Below, in pieces: positions 13,491 through 25,900 of a stretch of 64,000 bases of DNA; within the stretch, counting starts at the first letter, position 1; each line of letters begins with the position of its first letter. The notes beneath the pieces are model-generated. The model had not been told where the DNA came from. It did not search any database and worked only from the letters and a program-made list of their open reading frames with translations. The position numbers were made by a program, and so were the translations under genes. Location: NCBI GenBank assembly GCA_018873225.1, contig JAEILZ010000004.1, forward strand, positions 2,170,001 through 2,234,000, in the 5' to 3' direction. The DNA is from [Phialemoniopsis] sp. UDSM-2020. Taxonomy: Eukaryota > Ascomycota > Sordariomycetes > Thyridiales > Thyridiaceae.

Positions 13491-14942
13491 TTACTGGCCT
13501 AATAGATCGGCAGGAATCGGCGTATCCCTCCGGAGCCCTGTCTTGGGGTCAATCAAGTCCTCAGACATGAGTCTGCTCACGCTGCGCGATCTTGACGGCG
13601 CCTTGCGCGTCATTGTAGGGGTGGTCATATCCAGGTCCATGTCGCAGGGGGTAAAGTCCCGGTGCGATGTCACCTGCAGCGAGAAGACGCTGCTCGCATC
13701 TGACATCTCGACGTCCTCCGACTCTCCCACTGTCGACGGCTGGCTCATCTCCGTCTCTATGCTGGGGGTCAGCACGTCGCAGGCATCGGGCTCCTTGGCT
13801 GCCGCAGCCGTGTTGATCGACAACGCCTGCTTGCCCTTCGCTGGCAGCCGAGGGGTCGCGATGATGGGCACCGCAGCTTGAGCCTTGGAAGCCGCCGGGG
13901 TTGTGGAGCTTGCTGCCTTGAGCCCCCCCAGACCTCCACTGCTCTCTTCCTCGTCTTCCTCCTGGCCAATTGTCCACACCCATCTCCTCTTCTTCTCCTT
14001 CTTCTTCCGCTTGCGGATTCCTCCCGACGGCGACACGGGAGACGACGTGCCCAGGCCAGCCATCCGGCGGCGCATCTCCTCAAACGGACCCGGCGTCTGG
14101 CCTCCATCTCGGGTTTCGTTACCAGTATAGGCCATCGCTTGGTCGAGAGCAATTTCTGGGTTCTCTAGCGCGTTGTCTGGCGAGTACGGTGACGCGTCGT
14201 CGCACAGCAAGTCGACGTGAGACCTGGTGTACTTGTTCGTGATGATGGTCTGTGTCAAAGGATCATTGTACCCGACTCTCCTGGCCGCCTTCTCCTTCAG
14301 TCGCAGGGACTGTCGGCGCGGGGAGATGGGCGACTGCGCGCTCCTTGGCGGCAACGGGGAGTTGCGTAGGATGCTATGGAGGGACCGTGTCCGCTGATAT
14401 GGTAGATTTCCAAGCTGGCTAGACGTGGGTGGGAAAGTTGTTCGACGTTGATGGCCACGCGGACTGAGGAGCTGCTCGCCTCTGTAGGGCTGGCTTGAAG
14501 TATCTTGGGACGAGAAGGGGAACGCTCCCTTGGGACCGTGAGCCTCGGTGCCCGCAGAAAGGGGTGGAGTGGCCGTCATTGTGCTGGGGAAATGAATCTC
14601 CATCGCCACAGCCGGAGACATAGGCTGTGCTGTCAGGGGCGTCTCTGGTAGAGTAAATCCGTGAGGTGTCTGTGCTTCTCGCTCCCTGGTGATCCCCTGG
14701 GTCCACAGCTGAAGCTGCGGTTGCCCCTTGGTGTTGATGGCAGTAGGCGGGTCTGCATGGACCGGAGTCGACCGGTCAATGGCTGTTACGTAGACATTGG
14801 AGAGTGTGTTGAAGGCGGTCGGGGAAGTGGGATTCACGGCCGCGGCGAGGACGCGCGAGTTTCTCGTGCTGGTCCCCTGAGAGATGGCCTTGATCTGCAG
14901 AGACAATCTTGGCCTCTTGGGAGGGCTCGAGGGTTCTGACAT
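13491..14942 (-). CDS. Basic, Ser/Pro-rich disordered protein, probably nuclear
   Basis: Function not recognised. Single exon of 484 residues. The ATG at 14942 is chosen because it starts MSEPSSPPKRPRLSLQIKAI, where PPKRPRL is a good nuclear localisation motif; an upstream non-ATG extension is open but less protein-like. The sequence is dominated by Ser/Thr/Pro with short ordered islands: FNTLSNVYVTAIDRSTP near 44-60, the Arg/Ser-rich TRSLHSILRNSPLPPRSAQS, a basic block RKRKKKEKKRRWVWTIGQEE beside an acidic run, and a C-terminal RSRSVSRLMSEDLIDPKTGL with RRDTPIPADLLGQ. Several SP/TP sites suggest phosphorylation. It has no catalytic motif, signal peptide or membrane helix. The length of the open frame and the motif clustering make a real gene very likely. 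Confidence 0.8.
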   Translation of the reverse strand: MSEPSSPPKRPRLSLQIKAISQGTSTRNSRVLAAAVNPTSPTAFNTLSNVYVTAIDRSTPVHADPPTAINTKGQPQLQLWTQGITREREAQTPHGFTLPETPLTAQPMSPAVAMEIHFPSTMTATPPLSAGTEAHGPKGAFPFSSQDTSSQPYRGEQLLSPRGHQRRTTFPPTSSQLGNLPYQRTRSLHSILRNSPLPPRSAQSPISPRRQSLRLKEKAARRVGYNDPLTQTIITNKYTRSHVDLLCDDASPYSPDNALENPEIALDQAMAYTGNETRDGGQTPGPFEEMRRRMAGLGTSSPVSPSGGIRKRKKKEKKRRWVWTIGQEEDEEESSGGLGGLKAASSTTPAASKAQAAVPIIATPRLPAKGKQALSINTAAAAKEPDACDVLTPSIETEMSQPSTVGESEDVEMSDASSVFSLQVTSHRDFTPCDMDLDMTTPTMTRKAPSRSRSVSRLMSEDLIDPKTGLRRDTPIPADLLGQ

Positions 14943-16556
14943 TGTCACAGTGAGCACCGCCAACCGGAGCGGTGTAATATTGTATACCCTCAAGCAAGTA
15001 AGACGCAAGTCGGAAGGGAAGTGAAGAGGCAAGATGAGTGAACCAGGGCGGGGACGAATGAGAGACGTCGCTCAGTCTGTAAGCCCAGCAGACGAGGTCG
15101 TCAACCAAACCCGGTAGAATGGGTCCCGAGGATCAAGCAATTTCAAAGTTTTGAAGAGAGGAACACAAAGGAGAGGGAACTGGGCGGCTATATACAGTCG
15201 AGTGACAAGACACAATACAGACGAGCCCAGCGGCCCGCCCACTCGACCCGGCCAGAGTTGAGTGCAACGACATGGGGCATTGGGGCATCAGATGGAGGGT
15301 AAGCGCCATGGCTAATGCGCGAGACATCTTGCGGCACACCTAGGCGCGATGGGAGAGGTCGAAATCTGGGAACTAGCACGCGATATCAGCCAGTAGGCAC
15401 ATGTTGGTGGAGAGGGGGGGCATGTGGTGTTGGGTTGCCAGAAGCAGGGGGGGGGGGGGGGGGGTGGCTCCGGATTCCCACCAAGAGCCAGAGCAGACTG
15501 CCCGTCTTCACATTGCAACAACGGTCTGGCTGCATCTATTGCATGCGCCTTGGTGTAGGAGGACTCGTTATTGGCTGAGAGGAGGGTGGGAAGGATGCGG
15601 TGTGAAGGCGCAAGCGCCCAACCCTGGTCGCACTGCGGTCTAATCCGCCAATCGCCATCCAGGCGCCATAAGCGCGAGGGGGTGGCACTGGTGGCTCCTA
15701 CAAGTACTGAAGCCATTCACACACACAATGCATTGCATGTCTGCTCGCTCGGGTCTCCCTCACTCCCTCCCTCGCACTCTGTTTCTGGTAAGTCTAGAAG
15801 ACTTGAGAACCTATTCCAACCCCCCTCGCAAAGCCTGGGATGCGGGGTTGGTTGCAGCAGGACTGGGCACTCAATCCGGGCACACACGATGGTGCGTTGC
15901 ATTGCTCTTCGATCAATGCCGTGTAACGGACTGGGAGGAACATCAGCTGCACCAGACTTGGGTGCAAAGCGTCCGAGATCCGCGCCGATGGTGCTGGGGT
16001 CCGGATCATTGATTATGTGAAATGATAACATGGGATTGAAACCTTTCCGATTTGGTATCAATATCAAACCAAGTGAGCCTCAGCCTCCGACTATCCCTCC
16101 CGGTACCCTGGCTATACGTCATTTGGCCGACCAGACAGGCGGACTCACCGTAAGCACACAAGCCTTCATGAGTAAAGCCAGTAGCTAGGGCCATCTTTTC
16201 CGTGATGCCTGAGCTGGAGCCCGAGTTGGGGGCCAAAGGGTTCAATTCAGAAGAGAAGAGGGAAACCTCATGCATTTGTTGGTGGGGGGCTGATTGACCA
16301 GCTGGCGTCGGCTGGCTACTGTAGGTACTTCACACACATAGAGCACACCCTTGCCATCTTTCACCACCCAAGAAGATCGTATATATTCATTTCCTTGCCC
16401 CGGGCAAAGTAGAGTAAAGTTGGTCGCTTTGTGCTGGCGGTTTTGGAGGTTAAAGTGCCTTGATTACAATCTTGTTCCACCTCGCAACCCTCGGCTTGGC
16501 CCTCGCCTGTCTTCATCTCTCGGATTCCGCAGCATGGGGCTCAGTACTGCCAGGAG
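14943..16556. other. Divergent intergenic region upstream of Pol iota
   Basis: No coding sequence supported. It holds an 18-nt G run at 15447-15464 and serves as 5' region for the disordered protein gene and for Pol iota. Confidence 0.6.
15447..15464. repeat. Homopolymer of 18 G
   Basis: Uninterrupted G run on the plus strand in intergenic DNA. The length is likely to be imprecise in sequencing data. Confidence 0.85.
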
Positions 16557-18397
16557 ATGGAGCAACCGAATGTGTCACAGCCGCGGCGCCACGATGACAG
16601 GATCATTCTTCATTTCGTAAGCTAGGGCTACCTACCCAACTTCTCTGTATTCAGCAAGACACGCTGCGGATATTCCCATAAGCCACCCCACTGACCAAAG
16701 ACACTTGCCAGGATTACGACTGCTTCTATGCCCAGGTAGCGGAGAACCGCAATCCGGCCCTCAAGTCACTACCAGTCGGCATCAAGCAAAAGAGCATCTT
16801 GGCAACCTGCAATTATGTGGCACGCCGGCGGGGCGTCAAGAAGCTCATGATCATCAACGAGGCTCGGAAAATCTGCCCTGACTTGGTCCTTGTCGAGGGA
16901 GAGGACCTGACCCCTTTCCGAGATGTGTCAAAGCACCTGTACACCATGCTGCGCTCATACAGCTGGGCCGGCAAAGTCGAGAGGTTGGGGTTGGACGAGG
17001 TCTTCTTCGATGCCACGGATCTAGTGGCTTACAACATGGACCTGCTGAACCCCAACGCCTTATCAGAGTCCTTCTTTTACCTGTCACGGGACGACCCTGA
17101 GAAGGGTTTTGGCTTTGACGCTTCTCAAATCATGGGTTGTACCGTCGGTTCTCCTCTCGAGGCTGTGTCAGGTTATGAGAGCCCCGTATACACGAGACTA
17201 CTCCTCGCCTCACATTTGGCGCGCTTTCTTCGCATGGAGGTTGAGAACGAAGGGTATACTTCAGCATGTGGAATCTCCACCAACAAAGTCCTGAGCAAGA
17301 TGGCTGGTTCGCAGAACAAGCCGCGCAACCAGACCACTCTCCTACCTCTATACGACGCCGACATTCTCTCATTTGTCGATGCTCATCGCCTCCGCCAGAT
17401 CCCTGGCATTGGCTCCAAGACGACACGCATCCTAGAAGCCCATGTTCTGGGGCAAGAGGTCGGCCCAGAGGTGCACACGATGGACTGCAGTGTCACGGCA
17501 GGCCAAGTTCGCAGCCATGCAGACATATCTCCCAGCAAGCTGGAGCGCCTTCTCGGCGGCCAGGGTGCGGAGAGGGGCATTGGTGAGAAGGTCTGGTGCC
17601 TTCTCCACGGAGTCGACGAGACCCCAGTCAAGCCAGCTAGCGACGTGCCCAAACAAATCAGCATCGAGGACACGTACCAGGGCCTCAACACGCCCGCCGA
17701 GATCCTCCAAGAGCTACGTAAGCTATCGCATTCGCTCCTGCGCCGTATGCATGTTGACCTCGTCTCCGACGATATCGATGGCCCGGGCAGGAAGTGGATC
17801 GCCCGGCCCAAGACACTGCGCCTGACGACGCGACCCAAGACATCGGCAGCCGAGGGCAAGCCATACAACTTTCAGCGCGCGAGCCGAAGCCAGGGCCTCC
17901 CCAACTTCGTCTTCGGTTCGGCAGAGGAGAGGGACGACATCGTCAACAGACTAGTCGACGAGTGCCTGCTGCCCATGTTCCACCTACTCAACCCAAGCAA
18001 AGATGAGGGGTGGAACATAGGCCTACTCAACATCTGCGTTACCAACATGGTCTTCGCCGGCAGCGACGACATGGCAGGCAGCGGGCGGGACATCTCGGTC
18101 ATGTTTCGTCGACAAGAAGAAGTACTCAAAGAGTTTACTGTCTATGACGATAGTTCGCCTTCTGTGCAAGGGCTGGGTGGTGACGAGCATGACGACAATC
18201 CAGCGGCTGCCCGGGAGAGTCCCGCGCCTGAGGACGCTCCAGATCAGCAACTGACGTGGGACGATGGTAGCGACATGGGGGAAGAAGACGACAGCTGGAA
18301 GCATCGGGATGGAATGGAGCTCTGCTCGCAGTGTGGCCATTTACTTCCGTTATTTGCCATAGCCGCCCACCAACGGTTTCATGTGTTGGGTGCATAA
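16557..18397 (+). CDS. POLI: Y-family translesion DNA polymerase iota
   Basis: Error-prone polymerase for DNA damage bypass. Exons 16557-16616 and 16712-18397 (intron of 95 nt with a CTGAC branch near 16691), 581 residues. Exon 1 contributes the N-terminus and RIILHF; the join makes RIILHFDYDCFYAQVAENRN, carrying the first metal-binding aspartates (D21, D23). The second acidic pair is D115-E116 in VERLGLDEVFFDATDL, which resembles human Pol iota (VERLGFDENFVDL) more than Pol eta. CNYVARRRGVKKLM and LVLVEGEDLTPFRDVS are also iota-like. A helix-hairpin-helix segment (RLRQIPGIGSKTTRILEAHV) and the little-finger domain follow. The C-terminus carries CSQC-x11-HQRFH (C558, C561, H573, H577), resembling a UBZ ubiquitin-binding zinc finger. 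Subfamily assignment is by motif similarity. Confidence 0.93.
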
Positions 18398-18945
18398 TCA
18401 ATGCCTATCTTCCATTCTATCTTCCCCAGCGACGAGGTAGCTGGAGCTAGAGCTACCCTTATATCCGCCATAGATACCCTTGATTCTCAAAGTACAGACT
18501 ACACATAAGCGAGCAACGCCCCCATTCCCATCATTCCCAATACACAGTGAGAAAGCAGAAAGTAATATATGGAGCCAACCCTACCAACTGGTAAGATACA
18601 GACTTGTCGTACATTAAATCGTAGAATATTGGTGAGAAAGAGCCCTGGTACCATCCGGCTCGGGTATAACGACATATGTGCGATCCTCTTCATCCAAAAC
18701 GCCTCCACCCAGGACACAGTGTACCAAATGACGCCGCCGACCATCATCAAGAGCCTCGGGACGCCGCTCGAAATCGTATAAACCTCCTTCAGGCTCTGGT
18801 TGTGCCTCATTCTCAAAGGACATAGAAAAGGAATGAATGAGAAGGAGCGTTGAGAATAGAAGAGCAATCCACAGATTCTTGGGGGTATCCAGCAGGAGAA
18901 AGCGCGATGCAAAATACAAGACGACACTGAGAAAACAGCGTCTCC
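18398..18945. other. Convergent 3' intergenic region
   Basis: Lies between the 3' ends of Pol iota (+) and the bHLH gene (-). Nothing beyond untranslated sequence is seen. Confidence 0.55.
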
Positions 18946-20432
18946 TCACAGCCCCTCCAGCTGATCTACCAGGCTCTTGTTGCCGGCGAGCAGTTCGTCG
19001 AGCCAATCTCCAGCCATAGTAAGCATAGTGCTCTTACTAAAGCCGCCTTCTTTGAGGCCTGGGACGATGTCACACATGTCGTTGAAGCCATCTCGGATGA
19101 GCGTTCTCCGCTTTTGCTCACTCTTGATGTGGTTCTCCCGTTTTTGCGCCTCGGTGAGATTCTCCCTCGGCTGCTTGGCCAGGCCATTAGCACTCGACTT
19201 GCGCCTCTTGCCGCCAACATCGGCTGTAGAAGCAGCGGCGGCCAAGCTGTCCAGCTTGGGTTTCCGCTTGCGGGCACCCTTGACGCCTGCCGCCGAAGGC
19301 TCATCGATGTCGTCGTCTTCCGGCTCCTCCTTGGCCTTGCTCTTTCTCCTCTTCTTGGGAGGCGCATCGGCATCCTGCCCGGCCTTGGGCGCCACGACCG
19401 CAGTCCGCGTCTTCAATTTGCTGAATGGGGTCGACAACTCGCCGTCGGGTGCCGGACTGGAGGGCCGCGTGGTGGCCGCACTACGGCTGACTTCTAAACA
19501 GCTCATGCACTTCATTTGCTCCTCTGACAAGGCCTCTGCCGTTTCCTTTTGCGACGGCGGCAGGAACGACTGGCCATTGGTGAAGCTCGCGTCGGTGCCC
19601 CATTGCACCTCGACATTCTGTCTCGGCCTCCTCGGGGCCCCTAGGCGAACACTCCCACCACCAAACATCATGTCTGCAAAGGTATGGTCGTGCTCGGACC
19701 CGAGGTGTAGATGGGTGGTATTTGCATCATGGTTCCGAAAATCGTCCAGATCTTGATGCCGTAGATGTCCGACTGGAGGACCGAGAGCGGGTACCTGGGC
19801 AGTGCCAGCTGTGCTGACATGATGCCGGCTGTTGCCGTTGGGTCTTGACATAGACCCATCGTGCAGTGCCGCCGCAGCTTGGAGCACATCCTCGGTGTGG
19901 TGCTGCTCGAGCGGGTGGGCGTGAGCGTGGGTGTGAAGCGCCGGGACGGGTACCTGCGGCTGCGGTGGAACAAGCGGCACAGCAGCACCCATGAGACTGC
20001 TGAATGCATCTTGAGGAAGGCCGTGTATCGGGGGCCCTATTGCATGTGGTTGCTGGCCATATGAGGTAGCGGTTCCTAGAAACTGGGGAGGCAAACTCTG
20101 AAACCATTCGTCGCTAAAGTTCAGCCCTTCGCCGAAGGAGGTTCCGCCGATAGGGTCAGACGTCATGCCGTCGAAGAAGTTGCTGAGAAACTTTGTGTCG
20201 TTGTCAGAGAGGATGGGCGCACCCGGAGCGGGATCGGGAGCATCCTGAAAGAGGAGTTCCTGGGACTGGTTAAAGGAATCTGCATGTTATGGACCTTTGG
20301 TTAGATGTCGGGCCAAGACCAGGATTCAACTGCTTCATGGGAGGGGGCCGGGCTGTACGTACACCCGAACGGCATGCTCGAATCTGCCGGCTGCTGGTGC
20401 TCGTGCTCGTGCTGGTGCTGCCCCGATGCCAT
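18946..20432 (-). CDS. Basic helix-loop-helix transcription factor
   Basis: Probable E-box-binding nuclear regulator. Exons complement of 20363-20432 and 18946-20279, intron 83 nt (GTACGT donor, CATGCAG acceptor), 467 residues from the ATG at 20432 (MASGQHQHEHEHQQ); an ATG at 20456 would add 8 residues. The join yields SSMPFGYSFNQSQELLFQDA. The long N-terminal half is Gln/Pro/His-rich, of activation-domain type. A basic region with PPKKRRKSKAKEE precedes the C-terminal bHLH (about residues 404-460): ENHIKSEQKRRTLIRDGFND (basic region plus helix 1), loop with PGLKEGGFSKS, helix 2 TMLTMAGDWLDELLAGNKSL. The His, Glu and Arg of the basic region fit CANNTG recognition. Yeast Ino4 is somewhat similar, but I do not assign orthology. 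It is divergent from the transhydrogenase gene across a 2.5-kb region. Confidence 0.9.
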
Positions 20433-22918
20433 ACTTTGAGGCTTTAGGGCGAGCATCTGGCGCACTGGATAAGGTCGGACTGGCAGATCAAGATTGGTCG
20501 AGGGATTTGGGAGCCTCGATTGGGATCGAGTTGTGGCAAGAAGCCGGAAGATGTCGTGGCGAAAGCTCCCAGGTAGGTCGGAGGAGGCGGAGGGGAAGTC
20601 GACGACGAGCGGCAGCCGATGCAGAGCCAAATTGTTAATCAGCGCGATGCACGAGGTGAGGGCGTCCTATGCATTGCGCACAACGGTTCAGTTGGGTGAT
20701 GTTGAGATACTGGAATGTGTGAGGGTTTTGGTGGGGGATTTGCGGCTCGGTGAGTCTACTACTAGGTAGGGTGTTTCGTGCGAGCGATTAGAAAAAGACT
20801 AGAATAATGATAATAAGTGATCGGTATGCTTGTTTGCATGCGTGCGGTCAGGCATAGGTAGGTAGGTACTCTGGGTCTTCTCGTGCAAACAGAGAGAGAG
20901 GTGAGAGAGACAGATAGACAGAGACACACACAGTTGAGAGCATGGATGGATGAATTGGCGCGCGAGTCACATGCCAAAAAGTTGCATGCTTAGCTTAGGC
21001 AAACGGGAGAGTGGATTGTGGGTTTTTGTGGTGGAAGGGGGAGAAGAGCACAGGCCCGGGGCTGATGAAATGGCGGGGAAGAAGGGGGGATTACGGACTA
21101 CCGGGAACGCAAAACGCTCACCGTTGATGGAGAACCTTGTCTACTCTTTGGTCATAATCCAATCCTAGAAAACCTACTGGCTCGGCGGGGCCCGGCTGAC
21201 GCTGCACCCATTTTGAGGAGCCGAGCGAAAGGGCTTCAGCGTACACCCAGCTGGAGGTAGGTATCTAGATGGCTTCCCTGACGGCGCCGGAGGACTAGCC
21301 CAGCTTGGTCTAAACCCCCGTTTCGTTTTATGTCCAAGCGGCTACAGATCCAGATCTTGTTTCGTCATACTGCTTGCTTGCCCACCGTTACAGCTCATCT
21401 ATCCCACTTTCCTCGAGGGAGGTCATCTACGGAGTATGGTGCAAACAATCAAAGGTCATCAGGTGTGCTCAATAATCCGGGACGGTAAAGAGTCGGAGCG
21501 GCTGATGGGCAGTGAGCAAAGGTGACTCGATGGCTACGTAGTGCAAGGATGATTGGGGGCTTCCTAGCTTGCATGATCCCTAGGCCGCATTGAGCATCAG
21601 GTGGAGAGCATGATGATGATGTAGACTACTTCGTACCGTATGGCACATCGGAGATAGGTACTGCAGATGTGGTGGGTTGTGGGGGAAAATGGTCTTGGTG
21701 TGCGTACAAGTCAAGAAGACCTGGAGAGAAAGGCCAAGATGGAGATACATCAGCAAGGCATACATCCATCACAGTGAGTCCTTTTAATACTCTTGACACT
21801 GAACTCACCTCAGCTGGCGATCCCACTGCCCACTGTCCACAGCCAGCCCCGCGGCCCTCCTTGTCTGCCCGCACCACGCGAGGTGCTGCTGGTTAGAGAG
21901 CCCCGTTCTTGAACATGAAAACAACATGGATAAACCCACATCCCTGTGTGGATGGATACCCCTACATGTTCAAGTGCGCAGCTCCCTCGAGTGCGCAACA
22001 ACCCAATCTGGACAACCAGGACTACAGTAAATCCATGATGCAGTAGTCTGAACTTGGCCCTGAAGAGACCAATAACTCTGGCTTCCTGAGTACTCAACGA
22101 GGCAGGAGTTAGATTGCTGAGTGTTGGAATAAGACAGCATGGCTTTTTGGGGAGAGGAGCTGGCCTTTCACCGGAGACACACTTAGCTTCCCCGGGCTGG
22201 GCCAAGCATGGTTCAGGTTGAGCTCTTCCCTGAGTAAAGTATCTAAGGGCACAATGAATGCCTCGATCCTCAGCACACACCAAAGATCAATGAATTCTTG
22301 GAGAGCTGCTTGGGAGAAATACAGCCCTGAGTACCTAGGTAGTTCAAGTACTTGGTAGGAGCACCGCGTCTGAGCAGATCTTAACCCTCCCCCTGTCAAT
22401 CGCCCACCTATTTTCCCATTCTCCATTCTACTACCTACCTTAACGTTACCTGGTTCGGCAAGTTGCGTCGCAGTGTCGCTAATCCACACACACACACAAA
22501 CAAAGCAGCTCCAGAAGTGTGTCCCATTGCTAGCCGCTCCCATCAAATCACCTTTAACCGACCCGGGCGGGCACCTTACCTTTTCCCCGCATTGACTCAA
22601 ACCCGCGCGTGCGTCTTCTCCAGACAGGACTCGAGAGGAGGACACAATAGCCACCCCTCCTCCCCGTCTTGTCCTCCCCAACACCAACACCAACACCAAC
22701 ACCAACAACAGCCACACACACTCTCCTTTCCAATCATTCTCGACCTGGCGTCTGAACCCAAGAGCAAGCTGTGCGGATGCGATCACATGGGACCGGTCTC
22801 TCTGGATCCTTCCGTAGAGAGAGGCTAGGAGCTCTCTAAAGCTACTTAGTACTTTTTCTGCTTGGTACCCGAGGTATTCACATACCTCACACACAAACGC
22901 GCGCGGCGACCAGCCAGC
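20433..22918. other. Divergent promoter region of the bHLH and NNT genes
   Basis: 2.5 kb without supportable coding sequence. It holds ACCTAGGTA-type motifs near 20851-20870, 21254, 22330-22360 and 22431-22450, CA/GA-rich simple sequence near 20890-20935, and an ACCAAC array at 22678-22710. Confidence 0.6.
22678..22710. repeat. (ACCAAC)n microsatellite
   Basis: About five tandem ACCAAC units, about 210 nt upstream of the NNT ATG and so possibly within its 5' leader. Confidence 0.85.
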
Positions 22919-25900
22919 ATGTCGTGGTCCTTCGTCCGCCCGACTGTGGCCCAGACTTTCCCTTCGTCGGTGCCAGTCGACCGACTCTCGCGTCTAACTC
23001 TCACTCGAGTGCTCGGTGAGTCTTCTCTGGTGCTTCTGCAGCTGTGACTTGATTAGCGCCTTTCCCCATCTCCAAATCTCTGACACTTTGTTTTCCTCCC
23101 ACCTTAGATGCTGTGCCTCCTGTCACTGTCGGCACGTCCGTAAGCTGCCAACGGCAATGGCATAACACCCTAGGTCGCCGGCAGGCTCAAACCTCGCGAG
23201 CGGTTGTCGTTCGCAAGCCACAGGCTCTCCAATTGGTGCGCCATGCCTCGGTCTTGTCATCCACACCCAAGCAACCTTTCACCACAGCCGCCTATTCTAC
23301 CAAGGTTCTCCCGCCCACCACTCCCTATGCCAACCTGACCATCGGTGTACCCTCTGAAACCTTTCCCAACGAGCGCCGTGTAGCTCTCAGCCCTCAGAAT
23401 GTGGCTCTGCTCCTCAAGAAGGGCTTCGGGCGTGTCCTCGTCGAGCGTGGAGCCGGTATCGAGGCCGACTTCCTGGACGCCGCCTACACCAAGGCCGGCG
23501 CAACTCTGGTCGATCCTGCCGCTGTCTGGAAGGATGCCGACATCGTCCTCAAAGTACGCGGCCCGAGCCCCGTCGAGGTGGACGGTATGAAAGAGGGCCA
23601 GACCTTGATTTCCTTCCTGCAGCCCATGCAGAACAAGCCCCTGGTCGAGAAATTGGCTGGCAAGAAGGCCACTTCATTCGCCATGGACCTGATCCCACGT
23701 ATCTCCAGAGCCCAGGTCTTCGATGCTCTGAGCTCCATGGCCAACATTGCTGGCTATAAGGCCGTGCTGGAAGCTTCCAACAACTTTGGCCGCTTCCTCA
23801 CTGGCCAGGTCACCGCTGCTGGCAAGATCCCGCCGTGTAAGGTTCTAGTCATCGGTGCCGGCGTTGCTGGCCTGAGTGCTATTGCTACGGCTCGTCGCAT
23901 GGGAGCCATCGTCAGAGGTTTCGATACTCGACCCGCCGCTCGCGAGCAGGTCCAGTCGCTTGGGGCCGAGTTCATCGAGGTGGACATCGAGGAAGATGGA
24001 TCTGGAGCCGGCGGTTACGCCAAGGAGATGTCCAAAGAATTCATCGAGGCCGAAATGAAGCTTTTCACTGAGCAGGCTCGTGACGTCGACATCATTATCA
24101 CCACCGCCCTGATTCCCGGCAAGCCAGCTCCCAAGCTGATCACCGCATCCATGCTCGAAGTCATGAGACCCGGCTCTGTCATTGTCGATCTGGCTGCCGA
24201 GGCCGGCGGTAACTGCGAGAAGACCGAGCCCGGAAAGCTTGCCGTCTACAACGACGTCAAGATCATTGGCTACACTGATTTGCCCTCCCGCCTCCCCACT
24301 CAGTCGTCGACCCTCTACTCAAACAACATCACCAAATTCCTGCTCTCCATGAACCCCGTCGAGAAGGAGTTTGGCATTGATCTGACTGATGAGGTTGTCC
24401 GCGGAGCTATCGTCACGCAGAACGGCAACATCTTGCCCCCCGCTCCTCGTCCCGCCCCGCCACCTGCCCCTGCGGCCGCTGCTCCCGCGGCTGCCAAGGA
24501 GGCAGAGGTTGTTGCCCTGACACCCTATCAAAAGACGTCCCGAGAGGTCGCCCTCGTCACTGGCGGTATGGGTGCCGCTCTGGCTCTAGGCAAGCTGACT
24601 GGGCCTATCTTTATGAGCAATGCATTCACTTTTGGTCTGGCTGGTCTGATCGGATACCGAGTCGTCTGGGGTGTCTCTCCTGCTCTGCACTCTCCCCTGA
24701 TGAGCGTGACCAATGCCATCTCCGGAATGGTCGGTGTGGGTGGTCTCTTCGTCCTCGGAGGAGGCTATCTGCCGCAGACCATCCCGCAGGCGTTGGGCGC
24801 TGCGTCCGTCTTGCTTGCCTTTGTCAACATCTCCGGTGGTTTTGTCATTACCAAGCGGATGCTCGACATGTTCAAGCGACCCACTGACCCCCCAGAGTAC
24901 CCTTGGCTCTACGGCATCCCCGCCGTACTGTTTGGAGGCGGCTTCCTGGCGGCGGCTTCGACTGGAGCTGCAGGCCTCGTGCAGGCGGGCTACCTAGTCA
25001 GTTCTGTACTCTGCATCAGCTCCATTTCCAGCTTGGCCTCGCAGACCACTGCCAGGATGGGGAACCTACTCGGAATGCTTGGCGTCGGGTCTGGTGTGCT
25101 CGCATCCCTGCTGGCGGCGGGCTTCTCGCCCGAGGTCCTCACCCAGTTTGGCGGGCTGGCCGCCATTGGAGGCATACTTGGGTTGCTCATCGGCAAGCGC
25201 ATCACCCCTACGGACCTGCCGCAGACCGTCGCGGCGCTGCACTCGGTCGTTGGTCTTGCCGCCGTCATGACCAGCATCGGCAGCGTCATGGCCGATCTCT
25301 CTCACGTATCCACGCTCCATCTCGTGACTGCCTATCTTGGCGTCCTGATCGGCGGCATCACCTTCACTGGTTCTATCGTAGCCTTCATGAAGCTCGCCGG
25401 TCGGATGTCTTCCCGCCCGACGATCCTGCCCGGCCGCCACCTCATCAACTCGGGCATGCTTGCGACAAACATGGCAACCATGGGCGCCTTCATCACCATG
25501 GCGCCTGGCTCGCCCATGATTGCTGCTGGTGCCCTCGCTGCCAACACGGTTCTGTCGTTTGCGCAAGGCTTCACCACGACTGCTGCCATTGGCGGTGCGG
25601 ACATGCCTGTGGTCATCACGGTGCTCAACGCCTACAGTGGGTTTGCCTTGGTTGCTGAAGGCTTCATGCTTGACAACTCTCTGCTCACCACCGTCGGGGC
25701 GCTGATTGGTGTCTCTGGCTCCATCCTCTCTTACATCATGTGTGTGGCCATGAACCGGTCTCTTACCAATGTCTTGTTTGGGGGTATATCGGCTCCACAG
25801 CAAACAGAATACAAGATCGAAGGCTCGGTGACGCAGACCAGTGTAGAGGAGACTGTCGACTCGCTTGCCAATGCCGAGTCGGTCATCATAGTGGTTGGTT

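Noticed and set aside
22109..22894. 261-codon minus-strand frame upstream of NNT
   Set aside because: Begins within the NNT promoter region and includes a translated microsatellite (LVLVLVLVLG); no family features.
25066..25803. 245-codon minus-strand frame
   Set aside because: Antisense to the membrane domain of NNT; composition is His/Arg/Gly-rich as expected of a shadow frame.
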